From NCBI GenBank assembly GCA_963732795.1, contig CAVTAV010000006.1:868001-932000 (forward strand): 64,000 bases of DNA, written 5' to 3'. This document shows positions 10,645-18,691 of the stretch, piece by piece. Under the pieces are notes generated by a model. That model saw nothing but the letters and a program-made list of their open reading frames with translations, was not told the origin of the DNA and searched no databases. The stretch is from CAVTAV01 sp963732795. GTDB taxonomy: Bacteria; Pseudomonadota; Alphaproteobacteria; CAVTAV01. The translations under genes and the position numbers were made by a program. Positions within the stretch are counted from its first letter, which is position 1. Every line of letters begins with the position of its first letter.

Positions 10645-12447
10645 ATGTCCTTCTGGCGCGAGCTCAAACGGCGTAACGTGTTCCGGGTAACGGCGGTCTA
10701 TCTGGCTGTCGCCTGGCTGCTTGCGCAGATCGTCGCCGTCGTCAGCCAACCTCTGCATCTCCCCGACTGGTTCGCGACCGCCGTCATCGTTCTCCTGGCC
10801 CTCGGCTTCCCCGTCGCGCTGGTTCTCGCCTGGGCCTTCGAGCTGACCCCCGAAGGACTGCGCCGCGCGTCCGATGGCGACAGCGAGCCCATGCCAGTCT
10901 CGACCGGCCGCAAGATCGATTTCGCGATCATCGCCGTCCTCGTCGTCGCCCTCGGCCTCGCGCTGTGGGATCGGGACAGAACGCAAGTGGCGGAGACCCC
11001 GGCCGCGCCCGCGGCGCAAACGGCGGCCGAAAACACGATTGCCGTGCTGCCTTTCGCGAATATGAGCTCGGACCCGGAGCAGGAGTATTTCTCCGACGGG
11101 CTTTCCGAGGAAATCCTGGACAAGCTGGCCCAGATCAAGGGTCTCAAGGTCGCCGGCCGCACCTCGTCCTTCCTGTTCAAGGGCAAGGCGGCGGACTTCA
11201 AGACCATCGGCGACAAGCTCGGCGTCGGCCGGGTGCTCGAAGGCAGCGTGCGGAAATCCGGCAACCGGCTTCGCATCGTGGCGCAGCTCATCAACGTGTC
11301 CGACGGCTATCATGTCTGGTCCAAGACCTATGACCGCACCCTCGACGACGTTTTCGCGATCCAGGAAGACATCGCCATGCAGGTCGCCGACGCTTTGAGC
11401 CTGACCCTTGGCGTCGGGGCGGCCGGACAGAAATATGCCGGCACCGACAATTTCGAAGCTTATGACCATTACCTCCGCGGCCGACCATACTGGCAGTCCG
11501 ATCCGTTGCGATCGATCGCCGAAATGGAAAAGGCCGCCGCCGCCGATCCGGCCTACGCCATACCGTGGGCATGGATGTCGCTGTCCTATGGCCAGCTCGC
11601 CCAGAGGGTGACGGCGCCGGACGAGTTTGCGCGCTATTTCGAGAAAATGACGACCACGGCGGAACGCGGCGTAGAGCTTGGACCGAATATCTGGCAATGT
11701 CAGAATGCCTTGGCCTGGGCACTCTTCCCGAAAAGAGACTGGCTCGGAGCGGATGAAGCCTTCCACAAGGCCGTCAGCCTCGCCAAGGAGACGAGTGCGC
11801 GTATGAGCTTCGAATACCCGTCCTATCTGGAAACGCTGGGACGGTACGACCAGGCCCTGAAATATTTTTTTGAGCTGCGTGATTCTGATCCGTTAAATCG
11901 CGAGGTGTCGGGCTTCCTGCAAAACGGTCTTATCGTCGCGGGACGCTACGACGAAGCCAAGGCGGAGCAACAGCGCATCGGCGCCCCCGATGTCGGCTTG
12001 ACTGCGCTGAAATCACTTGGCTTCCCCTGGTACATCCAGCGCGGCGAAGCGGATGTCGTGAGGCAAGGATTGGCCACCGCGCCAGAAGGGTCCCACATCA
12101 ACCAATTTTCCAAGGTCTTCGATTCGCGCGAGCCGGCGCTCGCCATGATTCGGGAATGGCTGGATTCGCCGGGTTTCAAGGCTCGGGGGGAGTACGCCTT
12201 TTACTCGCATTATGCGGGCTATTACGGCGATTCCGATCTGGCGGTGACGCTCCTCCGCAAGGCCTATCTCAGCCCGGGATGGGGCCTCTATTTCGTCATG
12301 TGGGATCCGACGCTGAGCCAGACGCGGCGCACGTCGGCGTTTAAGCAATTTCTGCGCGATCTCGGCTTCGTCGAGCTTTGGCGCAAGACCGGCGAATGGA
12401 ACGACTACTGCCATCCGGTCGGCGACGACGATTTCGAGTGCGTCTAA
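10645..12447 (+). CDS. membrane TolB/FlgO-domain protein with TPR region
   Basis: About 600 residues from ATG 10645 (MSFWRELKRRNVFRV); upstream in-frame starts lack a better ribosome site. Two membrane helices lie at about 10-33 and 43-65, and a third near 93-112. A TolB-like/FlgO domain follows at about 135-245 (IAVLPFANMSSDPEQEYFSDGLSEEILDKLA, then YHVWSKTYDRTLDDVFAIQEDIA). The rest is TPR-like helices ending HPVGDDDFECV. Proteins of this build are often annotated as adenylate-cyclase-related, but no cyclase or kinase domain is present. A scaffold or sensor role is likely. A decayed copy of its last 33 codons lies at 13089-13187. Confidence 0.85.
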   Translation: MSFWRELKRRNVFRVTAVYLAVAWLLAQIVAVVSQPLHLPDWFATAVIVLLALGFPVALVLAWAFELTPEGLRRASDGDSEPMPVSTGRKIDFAIIAVLVVALGLALWDRDRTQVAETPAAPAAQTAAENTIAVLPFANMSSDPEQEYFSDGLSEEILDKLAQIKGLKVAGRTSSFLFKGKAADFKTIGDKLGVGRVLEGSVRKSGNRLRIVAQLINVSDGYHVWSKTYDRTLDDVFAIQEDIAMQVADALSLTLGVGAAGQKYAGTDNFEAYDHYLRGRPYWQSDPLRSIAEMEKAAAADPAYAIPWAWMSLSYGQLAQRVTAPDEFARYFEKMTTTAERGVELGPNIWQCQNALAWALFPKRDWLGADEAFHKAVSLAKETSARMSFEYPSYLETLGRYDQALKYFFELRDSDPLNREVSGFLQNGLIVAGRYDEAKAEQQRIGAPDVGLTALKSLGFPWYIQRGEADVVRQGLATAPEGSHINQFSKVFDSREPALAMIREWLDSPGFKARGEYAFYSHYAGYYGDSDLAVTLLRKAYLSPGWGLYFVMWDPTLSQTRRTSAFKQFLRDLGFVELWRKTGEWNDYCHPVGDDDFECV

Positions 12448-12463
12448 CCGAAAGAGGGAAAAA

Positions 12464-12512
12464 GCGGCGCCGCCGCCTCATGGGCCGGGGGGGGAAGAGG
12501 CGGTGGCGCCGT
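12464..12512. terminator. long GC hairpin between convergent genes
   Basis: GCGGCGCCGCCGCCTC (12464-12479) pairs with GAGGCGGTGGCGCCGT (12497-12512) at 14 of 16 positions around a 17-base loop. It sits between the convergent stops at 12447 and 12537. There is no T-tract on either side, so it may act as a 3'-end-stabilising structure rather than a classical terminator. Confidence 0.5.
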
Positions 12513-12536
12513 CACGGTAATCGAACCGAAGTTCGG

Positions 12537-12986
12537 CTACTGACTTGCGGTTTCGTAGGGCTGGTTCCAGAGATCCCGGTCGAGACGCCAGTCACCGTTG
12601 TCGTCGATCATCCAGATATGGGCGAAACGGCCGAAGCCGAGTTGATGGCCGTCATCGCGGTCGACGACCTGGTAGTCGCCATGGACCAGGATCATGTCGT
12701 AGCCCGTGACCGAGTTCGTGACCCGCAGAATCGTCAACGGGTTTCCAACCTTGAAGTCTTTCGCCCAGAAATCCCCGATGGCCTTACGGCCCGCGATGGT
12801 CTCCTGGCCGTGCATCATCAGCTTGGCGTCCGGGGCATAGAGTGCCTCGAGCGCTCCGCGGTCATGGGCATTGTAGGCCTTCACCCATTTGTCGGCGAGA
12901 TTCTGGACGTCGGTCCCTCCTTCCGCCGCAAGGACGGGTGTCGTGAACAAGAACACCAAAGCGATACACCGCAACACTGTCTTCAT
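12537..12986 (-). CDS. exported SnoaL/DUF4440-like protein
   Basis: About 149 residues from ATG 12986 (MKTVLRCIALVFLFTTPVLAAEG), preceded by GGAGAG. A signal peptide is followed by a single NTF2-like domain: VQNLADKWVKAYNAHDRGALEALYAPDAKLMMHG, then GRKAIGDFWAKDF and WRLDRDLWN. This fits the DUF4440/SgcJ group of small cone-shaped proteins. No catalytic role is evident. It is convergent with the TPR gene. Confidence 0.8.
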   Translation of the reverse strand: MKTVLRCIALVFLFTTPVLAAEGGTDVQNLADKWVKAYNAHDRGALEALYAPDAKLMMHGQETIAGRKAIGDFWAKDFKVGNPLTILRVTNSVTGYDMILVHGDYQVVDRDDGHQLGFGRFAHIWMIDDNGDWRLDRDLWNQPYETASQ

Positions 12987-13088
12987 GTCATCTCTCCCCA
13001 AACGAATAAGAGTTGATCAGTTGCGATTTGGGCCCTAAGGCTTGGGGATAGACTAGCTTGACGGAAGCGACGGCCATTGATCCCGATC

Positions 13089-13187
13089 AAGCTCGACCGT
13101 TTCGTCAACTTCGTCGAGCTCTGGCGCGAGATTGGCGACTGGAACGACTTCTGCCACCCGGTCGGCGACGTCGATTTCGAGTGCATT
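13089..13187 (+). pseudogene. degenerate duplicate of the TPR gene's 3' end
   Basis: Read in one frame, these 99 bases give ...FVELWREIGDWNDFCHPVGDVDFECI. The TPR protein ends FVELWRKTGEWNDYCHPVGDDDFECV, so about 21 of 26 residues agree. There is no start, no upstream domain and no stop at the matching position. This is the remnant of a paralogue or of a local duplication. The rest of the 13002-13307 gap holds no gene that I can support. Confidence 0.75.
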
Positions 13188-13307
13188 CCACGACCATGTC
13201 GATCGAACCGGGCCGTTGCCAATATCCGCCAAACGATATAGGTAAGTATGCACTTAACCGGACTTGGGGGCGTTCCGGGGGATAGTCTTTGGGGGATCGA
13301 CGTTGAA

Positions 13308-14664
13308 ATGATCGGCACGTGGAAAATTCGAGCCGCTGTCCTCGGCATCGCCTTGGTCGCGATCGGAACAGGGCAGTCGGTCGGCGCGGACAAGCCGCCG
13401 CTGGGGCGCGACGCGCCGGATCCGCTGCATGTGGATTGGATCATCGGGCCGGACGGCAAAGGCATGTTTATCCATGCCGGGCGTTCCGGACGACCTGGTT
13501 GCCGTGGTCGCGGCCAGGGACGGCAAGGTGCCGCCGGGGGTGACCCCGCTGCCGGTCGATGTCTTCACCACCAAGGACTTCTACAAGGACCGCGCGCTCT
13601 GGAAGGATCCGCGTTATTTCCGCTGCAATTCGCCCGGCGCGCTCGAAGTCCAATGGGGCGCGACCGAAGTTCCCGTGATCGGCGACGACCCGCCCAATAC
13701 CGCGGCGTGGGGTTATTGCGACCGCGACTATCCCCGGAAGGAGATCGTCAGCCCCTATCCGTTCCGCACCGCCAAGGCGCATTACGAGGCCTTGCTCGCA
13801 GAGGCCAAGGCCCATGGCGGGCCCACTACCTACACCCGGGCCACCCTGCCGAACTGGAACGGCCATTACGCCCGGCGGAACGGCAAGACGTCCTCCTGGT
13901 ACAACGGCGCGATCACCCAGATCCCGACCTATCTTTCGCTGCTGACGCCGGAATATCAGACCCGTTTCGTCCAGCAGATGTATCACGACGCGGCCGACAA
14001 CACGCCGCAATGGCCCGGCTCCTATTGCTGGCCCGAAGGCTTCATGCGCCGCTTCGCGCAATATGGCGCAGCCAGCATGGACCTTATCGTTACGCCTAGG
14101 CTCGTGCAGGACCTGCGGCAGGCGACCTTCAACTATCTCACCGAGATCCATATCGGCCGTGCCTTCAACGAGGACGGGGCGGTGCCCCGGCTCGGACAGG
14201 ACGTGCCGCGGTGGTACGGCGAGACCATCGGCTTCTGGGACGGCGAGGCGTTGATCACCTGGACCTCGAACATCCAGCCCTGGATGGCCCATGGCGCGTT
14301 CGAGTTCAGCAACAAGATGCAGTCCATCGAAATCTATACGCCGATGAAGAACGACAAGGGCGAGGTGATCGGCTTGCGCAAAGAGACGGTGCTCTACGAC
14401 CCCGAGGCCCTGGTCGATCCGGTGCGCATCGTCCACTACTGGGACAAGACCGCGGAGCTCGGCGAGGGCGAGCCGATGCATTATGTCCATTGCATCGAAA
14501 GCATCTATCCGATCGGCGGCAAGGCGACGCCGGCCCTGCCGGGTCAGACCGTTCAATACGAGATCCCTGACATCTACGGCCGGCCCTGGGCCGAGATGTG
14601 GGAGAAATATCACGAGCAGGGCATGACGCGGCCCAAGGCGAAGCCGCTTTTCGGGTTCCAGTGA
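13308..14664 (+). CDS. exported protein of unknown function, partner of a DUF6152-type gene (one frameshift)
   Basis: About 451 residues from ATG 13308 (MIGTWKIRAAVLGIALVAIGTGQSVGA), which is a signal peptide. The frame changes near 13472 (GMFIH / PGVPDDLVAVVAARDGKVPPG); dropping one base joins the halves. Later motifs include PGSYCWPEGFMRRFAQYG, NEDGAVPRLGQDVPRWYGET and IGFWDGEALITWTSNI. The last resembles the WYG-siGxWeGdtLv motif of secreted proteins that accompany DUF6152 genes. The stop overlaps a possible GTG start of the next gene, so they form a pair. No function is known. Confidence 0.65.
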
Positions 14665-14687
14665 GCAACGGCGTGGGAGACGGTCGG

Positions 14688-15182
14688 GTGAAGAGGAAAC
14701 GTCTGAAGGTGGTTTTGGCGGCGGGGCTCCTGTCCGGGGCGGCGATTGCACCTGCCTTGGCCCATCACTCTTTTGCGATGTACGATTCGGACAAGATCTA
14801 TGTGTTTACCGGCGTGGTGACCCGGGTCGATCCGGCGGCGACCCATCTCATGATCCATTTCGTGCCGCTCGACAAATCCCGCCGCAGGGTGGTCCGCGAC
14901 AAGAACGGCCAGCCCGAGGAATGGTCGGTCGAGATGATGGGCGCGGCCCAGTCCGCCCGCGACGGCATCAGCGTCAACAGCTTCCCGCCCGGCACCATCT
15001 TCAGCGTCGGCCTCCACCCCCTCCGCAGCGGCGGCCGCGCCGGCGGCCGCGGCACCTCGGGCCTATTCAAATGCCCCGACAACACGCCGCCTGAGGCGGG
15101 CAAGAACTGCGATTCCGTCGACGGCGCCACGGCACACGGGAAAGGCAAGCTGCCGAAGCCGACGGGGATGCCGCCGGAATAG
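14688..15182 (+). CDS. DUF6152-type exported protein
   Basis: About 164 residues from GTG 14688, 7 bases after GGGAG; GTG 14661, overlapping the previous TGA, is an alternative. A signal peptide ends at APALA, directly followed by HHSFAMYDSDKIYVFTGVV. This His-His-Ser-Phe-Ala start is the mark of DUF6152 proteins. The middle carries a VTRVDPAATHLMIHF strand pattern. The tail has two Cys (LFKCPDN, GKNCDS). Likely a small periplasmic beta-domain; function unknown. Confidence 0.75.
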   Translation: MKRKRLKVVLAAGLLSGAAIAPALAHHSFAMYDSDKIYVFTGVVTRVDPAATHLMIHFVPLDKSRRRVVRDKNGQPEEWSVEMMGAAQSARDGISVNSFPPGTIFSVGLHPLRSGGRAGGRGTSGLFKCPDNTPPEAGKNCDSVDGATAHGKGKLPKPTGMPPE

Positions 15183-15196
15183 GGCGATTTCCGTTT

Positions 15197-15439
15197 CTAC
15201 CAGAGCCGCCGCTTCGCAAAGGCATGACCGGAACCGGATTTGAGATAGCGCTCAAACGACTGAGCCTGTCCCTCGCTTGAGAAGGCGACATAGGTTACGA
15301 GCCTCTATGGAGCGAATTTCGAAGTGTGCTTCGCGTTTTTCGCGTTGTGCTGCGCGAGCCGGCGTTTGAGGTCCGTCGTGAAGCCGACATAGCGTTCGTC
15401 GGAAACGGCTTCGCTCTGTAACAGGTAGACGTACCACAT
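15197..15439 (-). pseudogene. GIY-YIG nuclease-domain gene with an in-frame amber codon
   Basis: In one uninterrupted frame from ATG 15439 (MWYVYLLQSEAVSDERYVGFT) to TAG 15199-15197 the sequence encodes an 80-residue GIY-YIG domain. It has KRRLAQHNAKNAKHTSKFAP, then RLVTYVAFSSEG and FERYLKSGSGHAFAKRRLW. Codon 45 (15307-15305) is TAG where relatives have the Trp of PWRLV, a one-base change from TGG. The natural product would stop after 44 residues. It starts 93 bases downstream of tRNA-Ala on the same strand. It is either a real nonsense mutation or a base error. Confidence 0.8.
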
Positions 15440-15532
15440 CGACCGGCCCTCCTTCGCCAAGGCTTCGGAGGGCATCCTGCTTCGCATGAAGTTTCGGAGC
15501 AAATCCTGCGAAGCGCGGAGCGCGACGCAGGA

Positions 15533-15608
15533 TGGTGGAGCAGAGGGGAATCGAACCCCTGACCTCGACATTGCGAACGTCGCGCTCTCCCAACTGAGCT
15601 ACTGCCCC
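15533..15608 (-). tRNA. tRNA-Ala (anticodon CGC)
   Basis: A 76-base cloverleaf including encoded CCA (15535-15533). The acceptor stem GGGGCAG/CTGCTCC contains the G3:U70 pair that identifies alanine tRNA. The anticodon loop is TTCGCAA, giving anticodon CGC (codon GCG). The D-arm AGCTCAGTTGGGAGAGC and T-arm AGGGGTTCGATTCCCCT are regular. Confidence 0.96.
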
Positions 15609-15792
15609 ATGCCGGCGGAATGGCCGCTTTTGGGAAGGCGGCCGGCAAGCGGGCCGTAATGTGTGGCGGGGGCTGGCAACTGTCAAGTTCTCTCGTCCGC
15701 TCCGCTTGCGATGGCCCAAAATCCATTGGAGTCTTGCGATTCCGGTCCCGCCCGGTTACATCAGAAGCGACTTTCCGCTAGGGGCGAATCCG

Positions 15793-16083
15793 ATGTACGC
15801 GCTGCTGAGCCTGATCGGCATGGTGATCAATCTCTATATGTGGGTCGTGATCATCGCGGTGATCATGAGCTGGTTGATCATGTTCAACGTGATCAACACG
15901 CGGAATCAGTTCGTCTATCAGGTGATGCATATCCTGAACGCGTTGACCGAGCCGGTGCTCCGGCAATTCCGAAGGATCATCCCGGTCATCGGCGGTATCG
16001 ACTTCTCGCCGCTGGTTCTCCTTCTGCTGCTGATCTTCCTGCGCAATTTCGTGCTGTATGATCTCCCGCGCTATCTCCTCTGA
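15793..16083 (+). CDS. YggT family membrane protein
   Basis: 96 residues from ATG 15793. There are two hydrophobic segments, MYALLSLIGMVINLYMWVVI and FSPLVLLLLLIFLRNFVLYDL, joined by LTEPVLRQFRRIIPVIGGIDFSP, the family's conserved P-(x)-R-(x)-P-(x)-DFSP linker. YggT proteins are implicated in osmotic response and cell-shape or division. The last 26 bases overlap the start of the DUF167 gene, the usual yggT-yggU arrangement. Confidence 0.92.
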   Translation: MYALLSLIGMVINLYMWVVIIAVIMSWLIMFNVINTRNQFVYQVMHILNALTEPVLRQFRRIIPVIGGIDFSPLVLLLLLIFLRNFVLYDLPRYLL

Positions 16084-16411
16084 CCCTTCACCCTTTCAAG
16101 TGACGGACAAGGGCTTGCGCGTGGCGGTGAGGCTGCAGCCGAAAGCGGCGCGGGACGAGATCATCGGCGTTGCGGTCGGCGCGGGCGGGACCTCGCATCT
16201 CAAGGTGCGGGTCACGGCGGCGCCGGAATCGGGCAAGGCCAATGCGGCGCTGGAGAAGCTGCTGGCGAAGGCTTGGCGCGTGGCGCCGAGCATCGTGACG
16301 GTGGTCTCGGGCGGCAAGTCGCGCGAGAAGTCGGTGCTTGTCGCAGGCGACGGGCGGGCTCTGGCGCGGAAGGTCGGGGATTGGCAGGCGGCGCAAACGC
16401 GCCATGGATGA
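16058..16411 (+). CDS. DUF167 (YggU) family protein
   Basis: About 117 residues from ATG 16058. The family core is visible: LRVAVRLQPKAARDEIIGV, LKVRVTAAPESGKANAALEKLLAKAW and VTVVSGGKSREKSVLVAG. This small alpha/beta fold has no defined biochemical activity. It overlaps yggT and is followed 21 bases later by folD, so the three are probably one operon. Confidence 0.92.
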   Translation: MISRAISSDPSPFQVTDKGLRVAVRLQPKAARDEIIGVAVGAGGTSHLKVRVTAAPESGKANAALEKLLAKAWRVAPSIVTVVSGGKSREKSVLVAGDGRALARKVGDWQAAQTRHG

Positions 16412-16432
16412 AACAGTGAGGATAGACGAAAT

Positions 16433-17320
16433 ATGAGCGAGGCACGGATTATCGACGGAAAGGCATTTGCCGCAGGGCTGAGGGCGCGGATCGCCGAACA
16501 GGTGGCGGATCTGAAAGCGAAGCACGGGCTGACGCCGGGCCTCGCGGTCGTGCTCGTGGGCGAGGATCCGGCGAGCAAGGTCTATGTTCGCAACAAGGCG
16601 GAGCAGACCAAGGAAGTCGGGATGAACTCCTTCGAGCACCGGCTGCCCGAAGAGACCAGCCAGGAAGATCTGCTGGCGCTGGTGAACAAGCTCAATGCCG
16701 ATCCCGCCGTGCACGGCATTCTGGTGCAGCTTCCCGTGCCCAAGCAGATCAAGGAATTGGCCGTCACGCAGACGATCAGCCCGGACAAGGATGTCGACGG
16801 GCTCAATGTGGTCAATGCCGGCCGCCTCTTGTCGGGCGCGGACGGGCTCTTCCCCTGCACGCCGGTCGGCTGCGTGATGCTGATCGAGGACGTGATGGGG
16901 GCGGATCTCTCGGGCAAGCGCGCGATCGTCGTCGGCCGCTCGAATCTCGTCGGCAAGCCGGTGGCCCAGCTTCTCCTCAGGCGCAACGCCACCGTCACCA
17001 TGGCCCATTCCCGCACCGATGCCCTGCCCGAGGAATGCCGCCGGGCGGATATCGTCGTGGCCGCGGTCGGCCGGCCCGAAATGGTGCGCGGCGGCTGGAT
17101 CAAACCCGGCGCGACCGTCATCGATGTCGGCATCAACCGGGTTCCCGCGCCGGAGAAGGGCGAGGGCAAGACCAAGCTGGTCGGCGACGTATGCTTCGCC
17201 GAGGCGGCCGAGGTCGCCGGCGCCATCACGCCGGTTCCCGGCGGCGTCGGCCCGATGACCATCGCGTGCCTCCTCAACAACACCGTCATCGCCGCCAAGC
17301 GCATCCACGGCATCGGCTGA
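16433..17320 (+). CDS. folD: bifunctional methylenetetrahydrofolate dehydrogenase/cyclohydrolase
   Basis: 295 residues, intact. FolD interconverts 5,10-methylene-, methenyl- and 10-formyl-tetrahydrofolate with NADP. Visible are the substrate/catalytic segment KVYVRNKAEQTKEVG with its Lys, HGILVQLPVPKQI, DVDGLNVVNAGRL, PCTPVGCVMLIE, and the Rossmann signature VVGRSNLVGKPVAQLLL. The ending PGGVGPMTIACLLNNTV is typical. It supplies one-carbon units for purines, formyl-Met-tRNA and Met. Confidence 0.97.
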   Translation: MSEARIIDGKAFAAGLRARIAEQVADLKAKHGLTPGLAVVLVGEDPASKVYVRNKAEQTKEVGMNSFEHRLPEETSQEDLLALVNKLNADPAVHGILVQLPVPKQIKELAVTQTISPDKDVDGLNVVNAGRLLSGADGLFPCTPVGCVMLIEDVMGADLSGKRAIVVGRSNLVGKPVAQLLLRRNATVTMAHSRTDALPEECRRADIVVAAVGRPEMVRGGWIKPGATVIDVGINRVPAPEKGEGKTKLVGDVCFAEAAEVAGAITPVPGGVGPMTIACLLNNTVIAAKRIHGIG

Positions 17321-17335
17321 CGCGTCTCTCTAAAG

Positions 17336-17365
17336 CCGTCATGCCAGCTTTCGCTGTCATGACGG
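17336..17365. repeat. GTCATG palindrome after folD
   Basis: CCGTCATG (17336-17343) and CATGACGG (17358-17365) form a hairpin. No T-tract follows. It resembles a single short unit of the CGTCAT...ATGACG intergenic repeats seen elsewhere in the window, and may also serve as a 3' end for the folD message. Confidence 0.5.
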
Positions 17366-17476
17366 GGTAGCAGGCACCCGCCGTTAACCAAATTCGCTTG
17401 GCGCACCTCAAGGCCTGGCATAACCTTTCTTTCATGGGGAGCGGCGTCCGCCGCGATAATGCCAGGAAGGTGTCTC

Positions 17477-17902
17477 ATGAAGGCATTCATCAAGGAATTC
17501 AAGGAATTCGCCATGCGGGGGAACGTCCTCGACATGGCTGTCGGCATTGTTATTGGCGCCGCTTTCACGGCCGTCGTCGGTTCGCTGGTCAAAGACGTCA
17601 TCATGCCGCCGATCGGGGTTCTGGCGGGCGGGCTCGACTTCTCGAACCTCTTCATCTCGCTATCGGGCATGCCCTACGACACGCTTGCCGCAGCGGAAGC
17701 AGCCGGCGCGCCCGTGTTGCGCTATGGCATGTTCATCAACACGCTGATCGATTTCCTGATCGTGGCGCTGGCGATTTTCGTCCTGATCAAGCAGGTGAAC
17801 CGCTTCAAGCGGAAGGAGGAAGCCGCCCCCGCCGCGCCGCCCACCCCGCCGGCCGATGTCGTGCTCTTGACCGAGATTCGGGACCTTTTGAAGACCCGAT
17901 AG
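17477..17902 (+). CDS. mscL: large-conductance mechanosensitive channel MscL
   Basis: 141 residues from ATG 17477, after an AGGAAGG ribosome site. The N-terminal amphipathic helix (MKAFIKEFKEFAMRGNVLDMAVGIVIGAAFTAVV) leads into TM1. The periplasmic loop precedes TM2 (TLIDFLIVALAIFVLIKQVNRF), then a Pro/Ala linker and the C-terminal helix (VVLLTEIRDLLKTR). MscL opens under high membrane tension to release solutes during hypo-osmotic shock. All elements are intact. Confidence 0.97.
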   Translation: MKAFIKEFKEFAMRGNVLDMAVGIVIGAAFTAVVGSLVKDVIMPPIGVLAGGLDFSNLFISLSGMPYDTLAAAEAAGAPVLRYGMFINTLIDFLIVALAIFVLIKQVNRFKRKEEAAPAAPPTPPADVVLLTEIRDLLKTR

Positions 17903-17980
17903 TCTCGCGCGCCGTCGCCGAAACGTGAATTGCCCGCCGTAAAGTCTCGGCATAATGGCACGCGCCTAAAGGAGGCCGAC

Positions 17981-18691
17981 ATGACCACCCGTATCGACGA
18001 GATCGCCGACGATATCTACCGGATCAGCACCGCGGTTCCGCCCGAAGCCTTTCCCGGCGGCTTCACGTTCAACCAGTTCCTGATCAAGGATGACGACCCG
18101 CTGGTCTATCACACGGGACTGCGCGGCGCGTTCACGGCGACGCGCGACGCCATCGCCAAGGTGATGCCGGTCGAGAAGATCCGCTACGTCTCGTTCTCCC
18201 ATTTCGAGGCCGACGAATGCGGCGCATTGAACGAGTTCCTCGCGGCGGCCCCGAACGCGCAGCCGCTCTGCGGCCGGATCGCGGCGATGACGTCCATCGG
18301 CGACTATGCGACCCGCGAGGCGGTCGTGCTGCAGGACGGCGAGACTCTCGCGCTCGGCAAGCACACGGTCAAATGGTTCGATACGCCGCATCTGCCCCAT
18401 GCCTGGGAATGCGGTTGCCTGATGGAGCTGACCACCAAGACGCTGTTCTGCGGCGACCTCTTCACCCAGCCCGGCGACAGCCCGGACCCGGTGACCGAGG
18501 GCGACATCCTCGAGCCCTCCGAAGCCTTCCGCGCGGCGGAGGATTACTATGCCCATCCGCGCAATGGCCGGGCGATGATCGAGCGGCTTGCCGCCGAGAA
18601 TCCCGCCATGCTCGCCTGCATGCACGGCAGCTCCTGGCGCGGCGATGCCGCCGCCTTGCTCAGGACTTACGCGGATCGATTGGAGGCCTGA
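17981..18691 (+). CDS. diiron (ODP-type) metallo-beta-lactamase-fold protein
   Basis: 236 residues from ATG 17981, preceded by a strong AAAGGAGG. The fold signature is the flavodiiron-type metal site rather than the hydrolase HxHxDH: SHFEADECGAL (H-x-E-x-D), then TPHLPHAWECG and LFCGDLFTQPGDSPD, and a C-terminal ACMHGSSWRGD. Such stand-alone oxygen-binding diiron domains bind O2 or act as sensors or reductases. There is no flavodoxin domain. Its 3' end overlaps the convergent permease by 25 bases. Confidence 0.85.
   Translation: MTTRIDEIADDIYRISTAVPPEAFPGGFTFNQFLIKDDDPLVYHTGLRGAFTATRDAIAKVMPVEKIRYVSFSHFEADECGALNEFLAAAPNAQPLCGRIAAMTSIGDYATREAVVLQDGETLALGKHTVKWFDTPHLPHAWECGCLMELTTKTLFCGDLFTQPGDSPDPVTEGDILEPSEAFRAAEDYYAHPRNGRAMIERLAAENPAMLACMHGSSWRGDAAALLRTYADRLEA

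Noticed and set aside
15183..15660. Possible integrated element at the tRNA-Ala 3' end
   Set aside because: There is no integrase and no direct repeat of the tRNA 3' end within reach; the short GIY-YIG gene alone is not evidence of an island.
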